Origin: CAVRQM01 sp963838805
GTDB lineage: Bacteria; Pseudomonadota; Alphaproteobacteria; Acetobacterales; Acetobacteraceae
Assembly: GCA_963838805.1 (NCBI GenBank)
Contig: CAWISK010000007.1
Location: forward strand, 124,001 to 188,000
Direction: 5' to 3'
Length of the DNA: 64,000 nt
The first letter of the stretch is position 1; every line of letters starts with the position of its first letter. Below are positions 1-7,883 of the stretch, piece after piece. The notes below the pieces were generated by a model. The model had not been told where the DNA came from, ran no database searches, and was given only the letters and a program-made list of their open reading frames with translations. The position numbers and the translations under genes are program-made.

Positions 1-218
1 GCGCGTCCGGACAGCAAATAGGCGCCGGTTTCGGCCTCGCCGTGGTGGTGAGGCAACGAACGGAAGCCTGGCGCATTGCTGGCCTTGCCAAACCAGAGTC
101 TGGTCGCCGGTGTATGCTGCGGTCCGACTCCCGTCACGAGCGCCAAACCGCCTGATTGAGCCGTATTGCCGTGCTCATGGCCCTTCTTCGTGACCAAGGG
201 TCGGTCGTTTGCAGTCAT
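1..218 (-). CDS. cupin-domain protein, partial (C-terminus outside window)
   Basis: The first 72 codons of a minus-strand gene run off the left edge. The ATG is the complement of bases 216-218. The translation has a charged N-terminus, then LWFGKASNAPGF and the cupin motif LPHHHGEAETGAYLLSG, which supplies the HxH metal-binding histidines and the glutamate of cupin motif 1. Small cupins of this kind are often metal-dependent isomerases, dioxygenases or sensors, and nothing here fixes the substrate. Family assignment is fairly secure; function is unknown. It is co-oriented with the two cox-like genes, about 90 bases downstream of coxD, so it may share their transcript. Confidence 0.72.
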   Translation of the reverse strand, partial: MTANDRPLVTKKGHEHGNTAQSGGLALVTGVGPQHTPATRLWFGKASNAPGFRSLPHHHGEAETGAYLLSGR

Positions 219-307
219 TTCAGCTAGACTCCCATTGCCTGTTTCGACCCCACAGGCGCTGTTTCAATGAATGATGAGCTGACGCCGTGCCCACCGCCCC
301 CGTAGAG

Positions 308-1231
308 TCATCCGAACGACGCCCGCGGCGCTGCGTCGCTCCGGGCGGCATCAACCAGCCGTGCCGCCTCCGCACCCCGCATCTTGGCGATGTCGTCCTG
401 ATACTTCAGCAGCACGCCCAGCGTCTCGTCCACCGCCCCCGGAGCCAGCTCGTGCTGGTCGAGATGCGTGAGCGCTCCGGCCCAGTCGATCGTCTCGGCG
501 ACACCGGGCAGCTTGAACAGATCCTCGCCGCGCAGGCGCTGCACGAAGGCCACGACCTGCGCCGACAGCGCCGCCGGCACGCCTGGCGCCTTGCGCGCCA
601 AAATCTCGCGCTCGCGCGCGGCGGAGGGATAATCCACCCAATGATACAGGCAGCGCCGCCGGATCGCGTCGTGCACCTCGCGCGTGCGGTTGCTGGTCAG
701 CACGACGACCGGCGGCGTGGTGGCGCGGATGGTGCCGTATTCCGGAATGCTGAGCTGGAAATCGGCGAGCACTTCGAGCAGGAACGCCTCGAACGGCTCG
801 TCGGCGCGGTCCAGCTCGTCGATCAGCAGCACGGCCGGCGGCAAATCCGGGTCGATCGCCGACAGCAGCGGCCGGGCTTGCAGGAACGGGCGGCTGTAGA
901 TCTCGCTCGACAGCACGTCGCGCTCGGCGGTGCCGGACGCTTCGGCGAGGCGGATCGCCATGAGCTGCCGTGCATGGTCCCACTCATAGGCGGCAGCGGC
1001 GAGGTCCATGCCGTCATAGCATTGCAGCCGCACGAGGCGGCGGCCCAGGCCCTCGGACAGCACCTTGGCGATCTCGGTCTTGCCGGTGCCGGGCTCGCCC
1101 TCCAGCAGCAGCGGGCGTTGCATGGCCAGCGCCAGGTGGACAGTCGTGGCCAGCGCCGTGTCGGCGATGTAGCCGCCGCGCGCGAGCAGAGCGGCGGTTT
1201 CGGCCGCGGAGGCCGGTATCCCGATGCTCAC
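308..1231 (-). CDS. MoxR-family AAA+ ATPase, CoxD-like
   Basis: A 307-residue MoxR-type AAA+ ATPase. Walker A is GEPGTGKT (about residues 45-52) and Walker B is VLLIDELDRAD; the conserved LTSNRTREVHDAIRRRCLYHW segment holds sensor 1 and the arginine finger region. The chosen GTG start overlaps the TGA of the upstream coxG-like gene (GTGA); the open frame continues upstream, but those residues lie inside coxG. MoxR/CoxD chaperones help mature metal-cofactor enzymes, CoxD being linked to the Cu/Mo site of CO dehydrogenase. The usual VWA partner (CoxE) and the hydroxylase subunits are not next to it, so the client enzyme is unknown. Confidence 0.85.
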   Translation of the reverse strand: MSIGIPASAAETAALLARGGYIADTALATTVHLALAMQRPLLLEGEPGTGKTEIAKVLSEGLGRRLVRLQCYDGMDLAAAAYEWDHARQLMAIRLAEASGTAERDVLSSEIYSRPFLQARPLLSAIDPDLPPAVLLIDELDRADEPFEAFLLEVLADFQLSIPEYGTIRATTPPVVVLTSNRTREVHDAIRRRCLYHWVDYPSAAREREILARKAPGVPAALSAQVVAFVQRLRGEDLFKLPGVAETIDWAGALTHLDQHELAPGAVDETLGVLLKYQDDIAKMRGAEAARLVDAARSDAAPRASFG

Positions 1232-1866
1232 AGATAGGCGCTGAAGATCAGGATGAAGATCAACAGGAACAGCGCCCCGCAAACCCACACGATACGCGGA
1301 AATCCCATCGGCTCGGCCGGAATGAGCGACATCATGCTGACCGGCGCGGGTGCCGTGCGGGAAGGCGCCGTCGCCACGGCGGCCGCGGCTCCGATCAGGC
1401 CTTCGGCGGCCAGTTCCTGGCCCGGCGTCGCGGCCACTTCGGTCACGAAGCGGTTGAAGAAGGCGTCGGCCATCGACTTGGCCGTGGCATCGACCAGCCG
1501 CGCGCCGAGCTGGGCGATCTTGCCGCCGACCTGCGCCTGCACCGCGTAGTCGAGGACCGTGAAGGCGCCATCCTCGGTCAGCCGCACATCCGCCCCGCCC
1601 TTGGCGAACCCGGCCGCGCCGCCGGCGCCCTCGCCCGTGATGCGGTAGGAATTCGGCGGGTTCAGGTCGGTCAACTGCACCCGGCCGGAAAACCGGGCGC
1701 TGATCGGCCCCACCTTCATCGCCACCGTGCCGTTCATGTCGGTATCGGAGGTCTTTTCCAGGCTCTCGCAGCCCGGAATGCAGGCCCGCAGCACGGCCGG
1801 GTCGTTCAGCGCCTCCCAGACCTTGTCACGCGGAGCCGGGATGCGGCGTTCGCCGGTCATGTCCAT
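1228..1866 (-). CDS. coxG: CoxG-like SRPBCC protein
   Basis: A 212-residue protein. It has an N-terminal SRPBCC/CoxG domain (begins MDMTGERRIPAPRDKVWEAL, continues with ACIPGCESLEK and the VQAQVGGKIAQLGARLVDATA segment), a low-complexity Ala/Pro linker, and a C-terminal membrane helix (ALFLLIFILIFSAYL). CoxG anchors or assembles molybdenum-type CO dehydrogenase-like hydroxylases at the membrane. The start is the ATG at 1866, preceded by GGAGA; the open frame extends to 2004 but with non-homologous residues. Its last codon overlaps the GTG of the downstream ATPase, so the pair is translationally coupled. Whether the client is a true CO dehydrogenase cannot be told here. Confidence 0.82.
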   Translation of the reverse strand: MDMTGERRIPAPRDKVWEALNDPAVLRACIPGCESLEKTSDTDMNGTVAMKVGPISARFSGRVQLTDLNPPNSYRITGEGAGGAAGFAKGGADVRLTEDGAFTVLDYAVQAQVGGKIAQLGARLVDATAKSMADAFFNRFVTEVAATPGQELAAEGLIGAAAAVATAPSRTAPAPVSMMSLIPAEPMGFPRIVWVCGALFLLIFILIFSAYL

Positions 1867-1972
1867 CGTGTAGTCTCCTGCTCTCGGCCGGACGTTACTG
1901 ACGCCATTTTGCCCGTGCAACCGGCCCCGATCCGGCGGGCGGCGGATCGGCTGCGCGGGCGTGTTCCGGTAT

Positions 1973-3112
1973 ATGGAGGCGATGCCGCCGTCCGCTCGTG
2001 ACAAGCCCCTCTATATCGGTTCGGAGATCTACCGTTTCTCGACCTACGGGCCGAGCCATCCGCTGGCCGTTCCGCGAGTCTCGACCTGTACCGACCTGAT
2101 CCGGACGATGGGCTGGCTGGACGAGAGCCGGTTCGTCACGGCACCGATGGCCAGTGCTGCCGAGATCACCCGATTCCACGATCCCGGCTATCTCGCCGCC
2201 CTGCAGCGCGCCGAGCGCGACCAGTCGGTAAGCCCGGCCGATCGCGACCGCTACCGCATCGGCATCGACGGCAACCCGGTCTATCCGGAAATCTTCTCGC
2301 GACCGGCCACGAGCGCCGGCGGGGTCATGCTGGCGGCGCGCCTGACCGCGCCGGGCGGGGTGGTGCATTGTCCGGGCGGCGGCACCCATCATGGGCGAAG
2401 CGATCGGGCCAGCGGCTTCTGCTACCTGAACGATCCGGTGCTGGGGCTGCTGACCTGGCTGGATGCCGGGCTTGAGCGGATCGTCTATCTGGACATCGAC
2501 GCGCATCACGGCGACGGCGTGCAGGATGCCTTCGCCCAGGACGAACGCGTGCTGACCATCAGCATCCACGAGGCCGGGCGCTGGCCCGGCACGGGGCTCG
2601 CGCACGACCGCGCCGGCGGGGCCGCGCGCAACCTGCCGGTGCCTCGCGGCCTGAACGACAGCGAGATGCGCTGGCTGATGCACCACGCGGTGCTGCCGCT
2701 GATCGAGGCGCACCGTCCGCAGGCGATCATGCTCCAGGCGGGGGCCGACGCGCTGGAGGAAGATCCGCTGGCCAAGCTGTCCTTGTCGAACAACGCCTAT
2801 TGGGAGGTGGTGCGTGCCGTGCGCGGGCTCTCGCCGCGGCTCGTGGTGGTGGGTGGCGGCGGCTACAATCCCTATGCCACGGGCCGCTGCTGGGCCGGCA
2901 TCTGGGCGGCGCTCAACACGATCTCGGTGCCGGAGCGGACCACGCCGGAGGCCGAGCTTGTGTTGCGGGCGCTGACCTACAATCGTGCCGCCGGCCGCAA
3001 CCCGCCGGAGCATTGGTTCACCACCCTGCGCGACGCGCCACGCGAGGGTATGGTGCGCGACGACATCAAGCGCCTGGCCGATCTGGCGCGCATGGAAAGG
3101 CTGACCGCATGA
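1973..3112 (+). CDS. histone deacetylase family protein, AcuC-like
   Basis: About 379 residues of the arginase/deacetylase fold. Zinc-site and catalytic elements are visible: the HHGRSDRASGFCYLND motif, DIDAHHGDGVQDAF (metal Asp and His) and LQAGADAL (second metal Asp), followed by GGGGYN near the C-terminus. Bacterial members deacetylate acyl-lysines (AcuC acts on acetyl-CoA synthetase) or polyamines; the close match to AcuC wording suggests the former. The start is uncertain: GTG 1961, ATG 1973 and ATG 1982 are in frame, and the only GGAGG (1975-1979) is too close to 1982. It is translationally coupled (ATGA) to the DUF192 gene downstream. Confidence 0.86.
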   Translation: MEAMPPSARDKPLYIGSEIYRFSTYGPSHPLAVPRVSTCTDLIRTMGWLDESRFVTAPMASAAEITRFHDPGYLAALQRAERDQSVSPADRDRYRIGIDGNPVYPEIFSRPATSAGGVMLAARLTAPGGVVHCPGGGTHHGRSDRASGFCYLNDPVLGLLTWLDAGLERIVYLDIDAHHGDGVQDAFAQDERVLTISIHEAGRWPGTGLAHDRAGGAARNLPVPRGLNDSEMRWLMHHAVLPLIEAHRPQAIMLQAGADALEEDPLAKLSLSNNAYWEVVRAVRGLSPRLVVVGGGGYNPYATGRCWAGIWAALNTISVPERTTPEAELVLRALTYNRAAGRNPPEHWFTTLRDAPREGMVRDDIKRLADLARMERLTA

Positions 3113-3591
3113 CCTCTCGCCGCTCGCTGCTCGCCGCCACCTCTGTCCTGCTGCTGGCGCCGCTGGCTGGACGCGCCCAGCAGACCGGGCCGCAGCCGGA
3201 GCTGCCGAAGGAGAAGCTCGTCATCGTCAGCCGCGACGGCAAGCGCCACGACTTCATGGTGGAGATGGCAACGACCGAGCCGCAGCAGGAAACCGGACTG
3301 ATGTTCCGCACGCACATCCCGGCGGATGGCGGGATGCTGTTCGACTGGGGCGAGGAGAAGGACAGCAACATGTGGATGAAGAACACCGTAAGCAGCCTGG
3401 ACATGGTGTTCATCCGCGCGGACGGGACGATCCGCACCATCGTCGAGGACACCACGCCGCGCAGCCTTGCGGTCATCAGCAGCAACGGGCCGGTCCGCGC
3501 CACGCTGGAGCTGGCGGCAGGCACCACGGCGCGGCTGGGCATCCGGGTCGGCGACAAGGTCGAGCAGCCGATCTTCGGCAATTCGCAATAG
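3109..3591 (+). CDS. exported DUF192 protein
   Basis: A 160-residue protein with a signal peptide (MTSRRSLLAATSVLLLAPLAGRAQ, cleaved about residue 24; the double arginine could make it Tat-dependent) and a complete DUF192 domain: QETGLMFRTHIPADGGMLF, then NMWMKNTVSSLDMVFI and the C-terminal ARLGIRVGDKVEQP. The domain is widespread and small, with no established catalytic role. The ATG overlaps the TGA of the deacetylase gene (ATGA), so the two are co-translated; a functional link is not evident. Confidence 0.85.
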   Translation: MTSRRSLLAATSVLLLAPLAGRAQQTGPQPELPKEKLVIVSRDGKRHDFMVEMATTEPQQETGLMFRTHIPADGGMLFDWGEEKDSNMWMKNTVSSLDMVFIRADGTIRTIVEDTTPRSLAVISSNGPVRATLELAAGTTARLGIRVGDKVEQPIFGNSQ

Positions 3592-3662
3592 GGCGCGAGA
3601 AGCGGCTGGCCGAGCGTTATCCTGTGGCGAGGGCGCGTCGGGCAGGCTAGCGTAGGGGCGGC

Positions 3663-3947
3663 ATGGGTGAAGTCGTCAGGCTGCAACGCGCGGGCGAGGA
3701 TACGATCTGGGCCGTGATGGCCTCGCTCGGTGTCACCGAGCGGATAGCCGATATCCACCCGACCCGGGGTGCCGCCCTGGCCGACCGCGCCTGGCGCGAG
3801 CAGCAGGTGAGTGCGTACGCGGCCCTGCTGCGCGGCACGAAGCAGGCGGTGCCCCGCTACAGCGTGGCGCCGATCCGCCGCGCCGACCTGCCGCGCCGCT
3901 GGACGCCGCTGCCGGCCCTGGGCTTCCTGCACGGCCAGTTCATCTGA
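3663..3947 (+). CDS. small hypothetical protein
   Basis: A 94-residue basic protein with no signal peptide or membrane segment and no family I recognise. It is rich in Ala/Arg, with ERIADIHPTRGAALADRAWR in the middle and the C-terminus LPALGFLHGQFI. The ATG is preceded by a G-rich stretch (GTAGGGGCGGC) that could act as a weak ribosome-binding site. It sits 71 bases after the DUF192 gene and 72 before the next small gene, all on the same strand. Codon use matches the neighbours, so it is probably real. Confidence 0.55.
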   Translation: MGEVVRLQRAGEDTIWAVMASLGVTERIADIHPTRGAALADRAWREQQVSAYAALLRGTKQAVPRYSVAPIRRADLPRRWTPLPALGFLHGQFI

Positions 3948-4019
3948 ACGAGGGCCTCCGCTGTTGGGCGCCGCATCCGCCTCTGCTAATCAGCCGCCGG
4001 CCACGCAGAAGGAGCCACG

Positions 4020-4289
4020 ATGAGTCAGCCGAACCGGGATAGCACCACGGCCGTGGATTTGGAGAAGAACGAGGTCGCCCTGATCATCGGCGAAGAGGAC
4101 GGCGCGATGTCGGTGCGCGTCGTGGCGGCTGCCGATGCGCCGGAGGGCGGTGGCGATCTGTCCGCTGCGCCCGAGATCGTCCTGGCGCTCGCCATGCGGC
4201 TGCTCAAGGATCCTGATTTCCACGACGACGTGCTGGATTGGTACTGCGAACACCAGGACGACCCCGAGGAGGACGAGGAGGAGGAGTAG
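4020..4289 (+). CDS. small acidic hypothetical protein
   Basis: An 89-residue, strongly acidic protein ending in a run of Asp/Glu (DDPEEDEEEE). A clear AAGGAG ribosome-binding site lies 6 bases before the ATG. The central part (EIVLALAMRLLKDPDFHDDVLDWYCEHQ) looks like a short helical unit. No known domain is recognised. It precedes the glycosyltransferase start by 38 bases, which suggests co-transcription. Confidence 0.65.
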   Translation: MSQPNRDSTTAVDLEKNEVALIIGEEDGAMSVRVVAAADAPEGGGDLSAAPEIVLALAMRLLKDPDFHDDVLDWYCEHQDDPEEDEEEE

Positions 4290-4327
4290 CGCCCCGGAAC
4301 ACCAACGCCGCGCAACCTGCCGGCAGC

Positions 4328-5443
4328 GTGCCTCGTTATGCTGCCGTGCCGTCCTGGACCCGGATCTCCGCGCATCGTTGCGATACCCCGATCGCGGTTG
4401 CCATCCCCGTTCGCGACGAAGCCGAGCGGATTGCGTCCTGCCTGATCGCCCTGGCCGGCCAACGCGGGGCGCCCGCGCCGGCAGTGGCACTGCTGCTGAA
4501 CAACTGCACCGATGCCAGCGCCGCCATCGTGCAGGCGCTGGCACCATCCCTGCCTCTCACCATCGACCTGTGCTGCGTCGATCTGCCGCTGTCGCGAGCG
4601 CATGCCGGAACTGCGCGGGCCTTGGCCATGCGGCGGGCGGGCGCGGTCGCGGGGCCGACTGGCGTCGTACTCACGACCGATGCCGATGGCATCGTCCCCT
4701 CGGACTGGCTCGCGCAAACCCTCGCGGCTCTGGTTCGGGGTGCGGACGCGGTGCTGGGTCGCGCCGTCATCGATCCGGTGGAAGCGCGGCTGATCCCGGA
4801 CGCGCTGCACCAGGATGACGCGCGCGAGTGCGCCTACGCCACGCTGCTCGATGAGATCACCTCGTTACTGGACCCCGATCCCGCCGATCCGTGGCCGCGA
4901 CACACCGACGAGGCGGGCGCCAGCATCGCGGTGAGCGCCGCGGCTTGGCGCCGTGTTGGCGGGTTGCGGCCGGTGGCGTATGGCGAGGACCGCGCTTTCG
5001 TGGCTGCCTTGCGCGGCCACGATTGCCGGATCCGCCATGCGTCGGAGGTGTGGGTAAGCGTCTCGGGCCGGATCGAGGGACGCGCCCCGGGTGGCATGGC
5101 CGATACCATCCGCCGGCGCCTTTCGGCACCCGACCTGTTCCTGGACTCCCGGCTGGAGCCGGTGCGCCAGGCAATACGACGCGCTCGCCTGCGCCGGTAC
5201 GCCCGATCGGCGTTCGCGGCCGGCGATCCGACAGTGGATTGCGCCCGCAGGTTTGCCCTGAGCCCGCGCATCCTCGCCTCGCTCTGGAAGTGCGCCCATT
5301 TCGGTCAGGCGTGGGCCGGGCTGGAGGCGGCCAGCCCCGTGCTGGCACGCCGGCGCGTGCCGGCCGTGGCCGTATTGCGCGAGACGGCGCTTGCGCGCGC
5401 AATACGCGACCGGCTGCGCGCGGCGGATGCCGGCGCAGGCTAG
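4328..5443 (+). CDS. family 2 glycosyltransferase
   Basis: About 371 residues. The N-terminal GT-A fold is visible: IAVAIPVRDEAERIASCL, then LLLNNCTDASA and the DxD-type TTDADGIVPSDWL (metal and nucleotide-sugar binding), followed by an acceptor-side VGGLRPVAYGEDRAFVAAL. It transfers a sugar from a nucleotide donor to an unknown acceptor. GTG 4328 is preferred because upstream codons overlap the acidic gene. It converges on the methyltransferase of the PIG-L operon; their TAG stops overlap in one CTAG. This GT, with acyl-CoA dehydrogenase, PIG-L deacetylase and NodS-like methyltransferase genes, recurs as a cluster in alphaproteobacteria, so all four probably build one glycoconjugate. Confidence 0.84.
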   Translation: MPRYAAVPSWTRISAHRCDTPIAVAIPVRDEAERIASCLIALAGQRGAPAPAVALLLNNCTDASAAIVQALAPSLPLTIDLCCVDLPLSRAHAGTARALAMRRAGAVAGPTGVVLTTDADGIVPSDWLAQTLAALVRGADAVLGRAVIDPVEARLIPDALHQDDARECAYATLLDEITSLLDPDPADPWPRHTDEAGASIAVSAAAWRRVGGLRPVAYGEDRAFVAALRGHDCRIRHASEVWVSVSGRIEGRAPGGMADTIRRRLSAPDLFLDSRLEPVRQAIRRARLRRYARSAFAAGDPTVDCARRFALSPRILASLWKCAHFGQAWAGLEAASPVLARRRVPAVAVLRETALARAIRDRLRAADAGAG

Positions 5444-6018
5444 GTCGGCCGGCGCAGAACCTCCAGGCTGTATTGCGGTTGCCGCTTGCGCCTGAGAAGG
5501 CGCAGCCGGCCGGCCGTTTGGCGGAGGAATCGGGCAGCCGCCTGGCCGCCGTCCAACGTCGTGCCGGTCGGTCCGGTCCAGTTGACCAGCACCACAATGC
5601 CCCCGGGCAACAGGGTCCGGCAGCTTGCCTCGGCAACAGCGGTGAGAGCGGGCGGGGTCAGGAAGTACAGCACCTCGGACAGGATGATGAGGTCGAACCG
5701 GCCACGCGGCCACTCGGCCGGAAGCTCTCGCCGCGCCACGATCACGCCCGCAAGTCCGCGACGCCTGCGGCGCGCATGGCGTAACGCCTGCTCGGCGATA
5801 TCGAGGGCGAGCAGCCGGTCGCAGCGCCGTGCCAGCAGGCGGGTCATCACCCCCACCGAACATCCGACCTCGAGCGCTGACCGGAAGCGGCGAGCCGGCA
5901 ACATTGCCAAAGTCGCCCGGTATTTCGCGTGCTCGTACGGGCTCGTGGCAAAGCGCCAGGGGTCGGGATTGGCCGCATAGAGTGCCTCGAAAAAGGCGCG
6001 GTCGTGTCCGCTGGTCAC
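5440..6018 (-). CDS. SAM-dependent methyltransferase, NodS-like
   Basis: A 192-residue class I methyltransferase. The N-terminal FFEALYAANPDPWRFATSPYE is the NodS-family signature; motif I is ALEVGCSVGVMTRLLA, the acidic loop is LLALDIAEQAL, and FDLIILSEVLYFL is motif IV. NodS proteins N-methylate an amino group freed by a deacetylase during Nod-factor synthesis. Here the gene follows a PIG-L deacetylase with a 4-base overlap. By analogy it would methylate the amine that the deacetylase exposes; the substrate is inference. Confidence 0.86.
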   Translation of the reverse strand: MTSGHDRAFFEALYAANPDPWRFATSPYEHAKYRATLAMLPARRFRSALEVGCSVGVMTRLLARRCDRLLALDIAEQALRHARRRRRGLAGVIVARRELPAEWPRGRFDLIILSEVLYFLTPPALTAVAEASCRTLLPGGIVVLVNWTGPTGTTLDGGQAAARFLRQTAGRLRLLRRKRQPQYSLEVLRRPT

Positions 6019-6746
6019 GCAGGGTCCAGGAAAGCTTCCCAGGGGCGGTCGAAATGGGCGAGGAAAGCGGATGACAGGCGGAAGCCTGTCGGGTCGTCAT
6101 GGATCATGCCGGAATATTGGGTCGCGTGCGCGGCGATGGCGCGCCGCTTTATCGACAGGTGGCGGGCGACATCAAGCCGGCCGCCGCCGCGCACCTCGGG
6201 CAGGCTCGCATCATCCGGTGTCGTCCAGGCCCAGACCGGATAGGCCAGATGGCCCACTCCGGTGCGACGGCTGGCAGCCGTGGCGAGCTTTGCCGCGGCA
6301 CCGTGGTCGCCATGCGGATCGCCGATCCAACTCGCGCAGATCGTGCCGATTCCGCGTGACCGAATCTCGTCGCACAGCCGTTGGAGTACCGCGTCGAACG
6401 CCGCGCCCTCATGCGGCGCGCAACTGTCCTTTTGTCCCAGGAACAGCAGATTGTCCGGCGGCACCCCGAGAATGGCGGTGGCCGCACGCGCCTCGCCCTC
6501 TCGCGTCCGCCGCAGCCGTTCGGCCGGCCAGGTGCTGCTGTTCGGGTGAGACATGCTGCCGTCCGTCAGGATCGCCACGTGCATCGCATGGCGACGGGCG
6601 CAGCCCTCGGCGATCGCGCCGCCGCAGCCCAGCAATTCGTCATCCGGATGCGGTGCCAGAACCAGCACGGGGGAAGTGCCGAACAGCGACTCGAAGTCGC
6701 GGGTAGCCAGCGCCTCGATCGCCGCCCGTGCCAATGCGGCGTTCAC
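6015..6746 (-). CDS. PIG-L family deacetylase
   Basis: A 243-residue LmbE/PIG-L zinc deacetylase. The metal motif HPDDELLGCGG follows VLVLAP, and the second metal histidine lies in IGDPHGDHGAAAKLA. The family removes N-acetyl groups from GlcNAc-containing glycans or lipids. The start is GTG 6746, overlapping the TGA of the acyl-CoA dehydrogenase gene (GTGA); the upstream open frame is that gene read in another frame. It is the middle gene of a three-gene minus-strand operon. Confidence 0.87.
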   Translation of the reverse strand: MNAALARAAIEALATRDFESLFGTSPVLVLAPHPDDELLGCGGAIAEGCARRHAMHVAILTDGSMSHPNSSTWPAERLRRTREGEARAATAILGVPPDNLLFLGQKDSCAPHEGAAFDAVLQRLCDEIRSRGIGTICASWIGDPHGDHGAAAKLATAASRRTGVGHLAYPVWAWTTPDDASLPEVRGGGRLDVARHLSIKRRAIAAHATQYSGMIHDDPTGFRLSSAFLAHFDRPWEAFLDPA

Positions 6747-7838
6747 AGCGGCACAGCCCGTTCGAGGAAATGGGATGCGGCCTCGTCGATCACCTCGTCG
6801 AGCGCCGGCTGGCGCATGTAGGTGGCCAGATCGCGGCACAGACGCTCGATCGGATGCGGGCGGGCGAAGGCAGCGAGGCCGCCGGAGCGCTGGGCCAAAG
6901 CAATCGCGCTGGCGCAGGCGGAATCGACCGCCGCGCGGGCGAGCTTCACGTAGGCGGCGGCATCGTCGTCGGCTTGCAGCTCCGCGAGACGCGCTGCCCG
7001 GCTTGACCAGAGGCGTGCCGTCTCCTCCGCCACGACCAACGCGCCGAACCGCGCTCGCTGCTGTGGATGGCCTTGACGTCCGCGTCCGACAAGCTCCGCG
7101 CGAACGGCGCCGACCAGGGCGGACAGGCCGCCCGACAGCACGGCCAAGGGCCGCCAGGCGCCGAGCGAAATCTCCGGCTGGCGCATGTAGTCCCCGACCG
7201 CGCCGATGAGCGACGGCGAGGGGGCGGGCAGGCCGGTCAGATCGACCGTTGCGGTCCCGGTGCCGCGCATCCCCTGCAGGTCAGGCTTTTGCCCGAGCCG
7301 CCATCCTCCGGGCGGGGCCGCCACGAGCGCCATGCGCTCGCCATCCTCATGAATCGTGACCAGCGCTCGGCTGACGGCGGCCGCGCCGGAGGCGAATGTC
7401 TTTCGGCCATGGAGCGCGTTGCCGACCCGCCGCACCGGGCGAGTCCGGGTCCTCGGTGATCCACACCGCGAACATGTGTCCGGCCCGCGCATCGGCCGCG
7501 GCCTGCGCTGTCTGATCCGGGCTGCCGTACAGGACGATCAGGCGCAGGGCGTTCAGATGGCCTTCGTAGAGCCGACCCAGCGGCAGCCAGCCCGCCCCCA
7601 TGCATCGCAGCAGACCATGGGTGTCATCGGCGCGGCGACCGTCGGTGCCAAGTCCCAACCCGCCGAGATGCGCGGGCAGCGGGGCGGCGAGCGCATCGGC
7701 TGCATGCAGGGCAGGGCCGAGATCCGGCGGAACACACGACGATCGATCCGATCCCTCGGCCTGCTCGCCGAGCCGCCTCAGGACGGGCGCAAGCCGGTCA
7801 AGCAGGTGTTGCCGGGCATCCGGCGGCACGATGTCCAT
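6743..7838 (-). CDS. acyl-CoA dehydrogenase family protein (frameshifted)
   Basis: Two overlapping frames make one acyl-CoA dehydrogenase-like protein of about 365 residues. The first runs from MDIVPPDARQHLLDRLAPVL to AVWITEDPDSP; the second resumes at VRRVGNALHGRKTFASGA and continues to the C-terminus with EETARLWSSRAARLAE and GGLAAFARPHPIERLCRD. The join is near base 7440, where one base appears added (or two lost). Sequence beyond the shift is well preserved, so a base-calling error is as likely as a real mutation. Divergent members of this family accompany PIG-L/NodS-like genes and may oxidise an unusual substrate. It is first in the operon. Confidence 0.75.
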
Positions 7839-7883
7839 GACGCTGCGGCAACGCTCGCGCGGGCGGCCGGTTTCGCGGGACGC

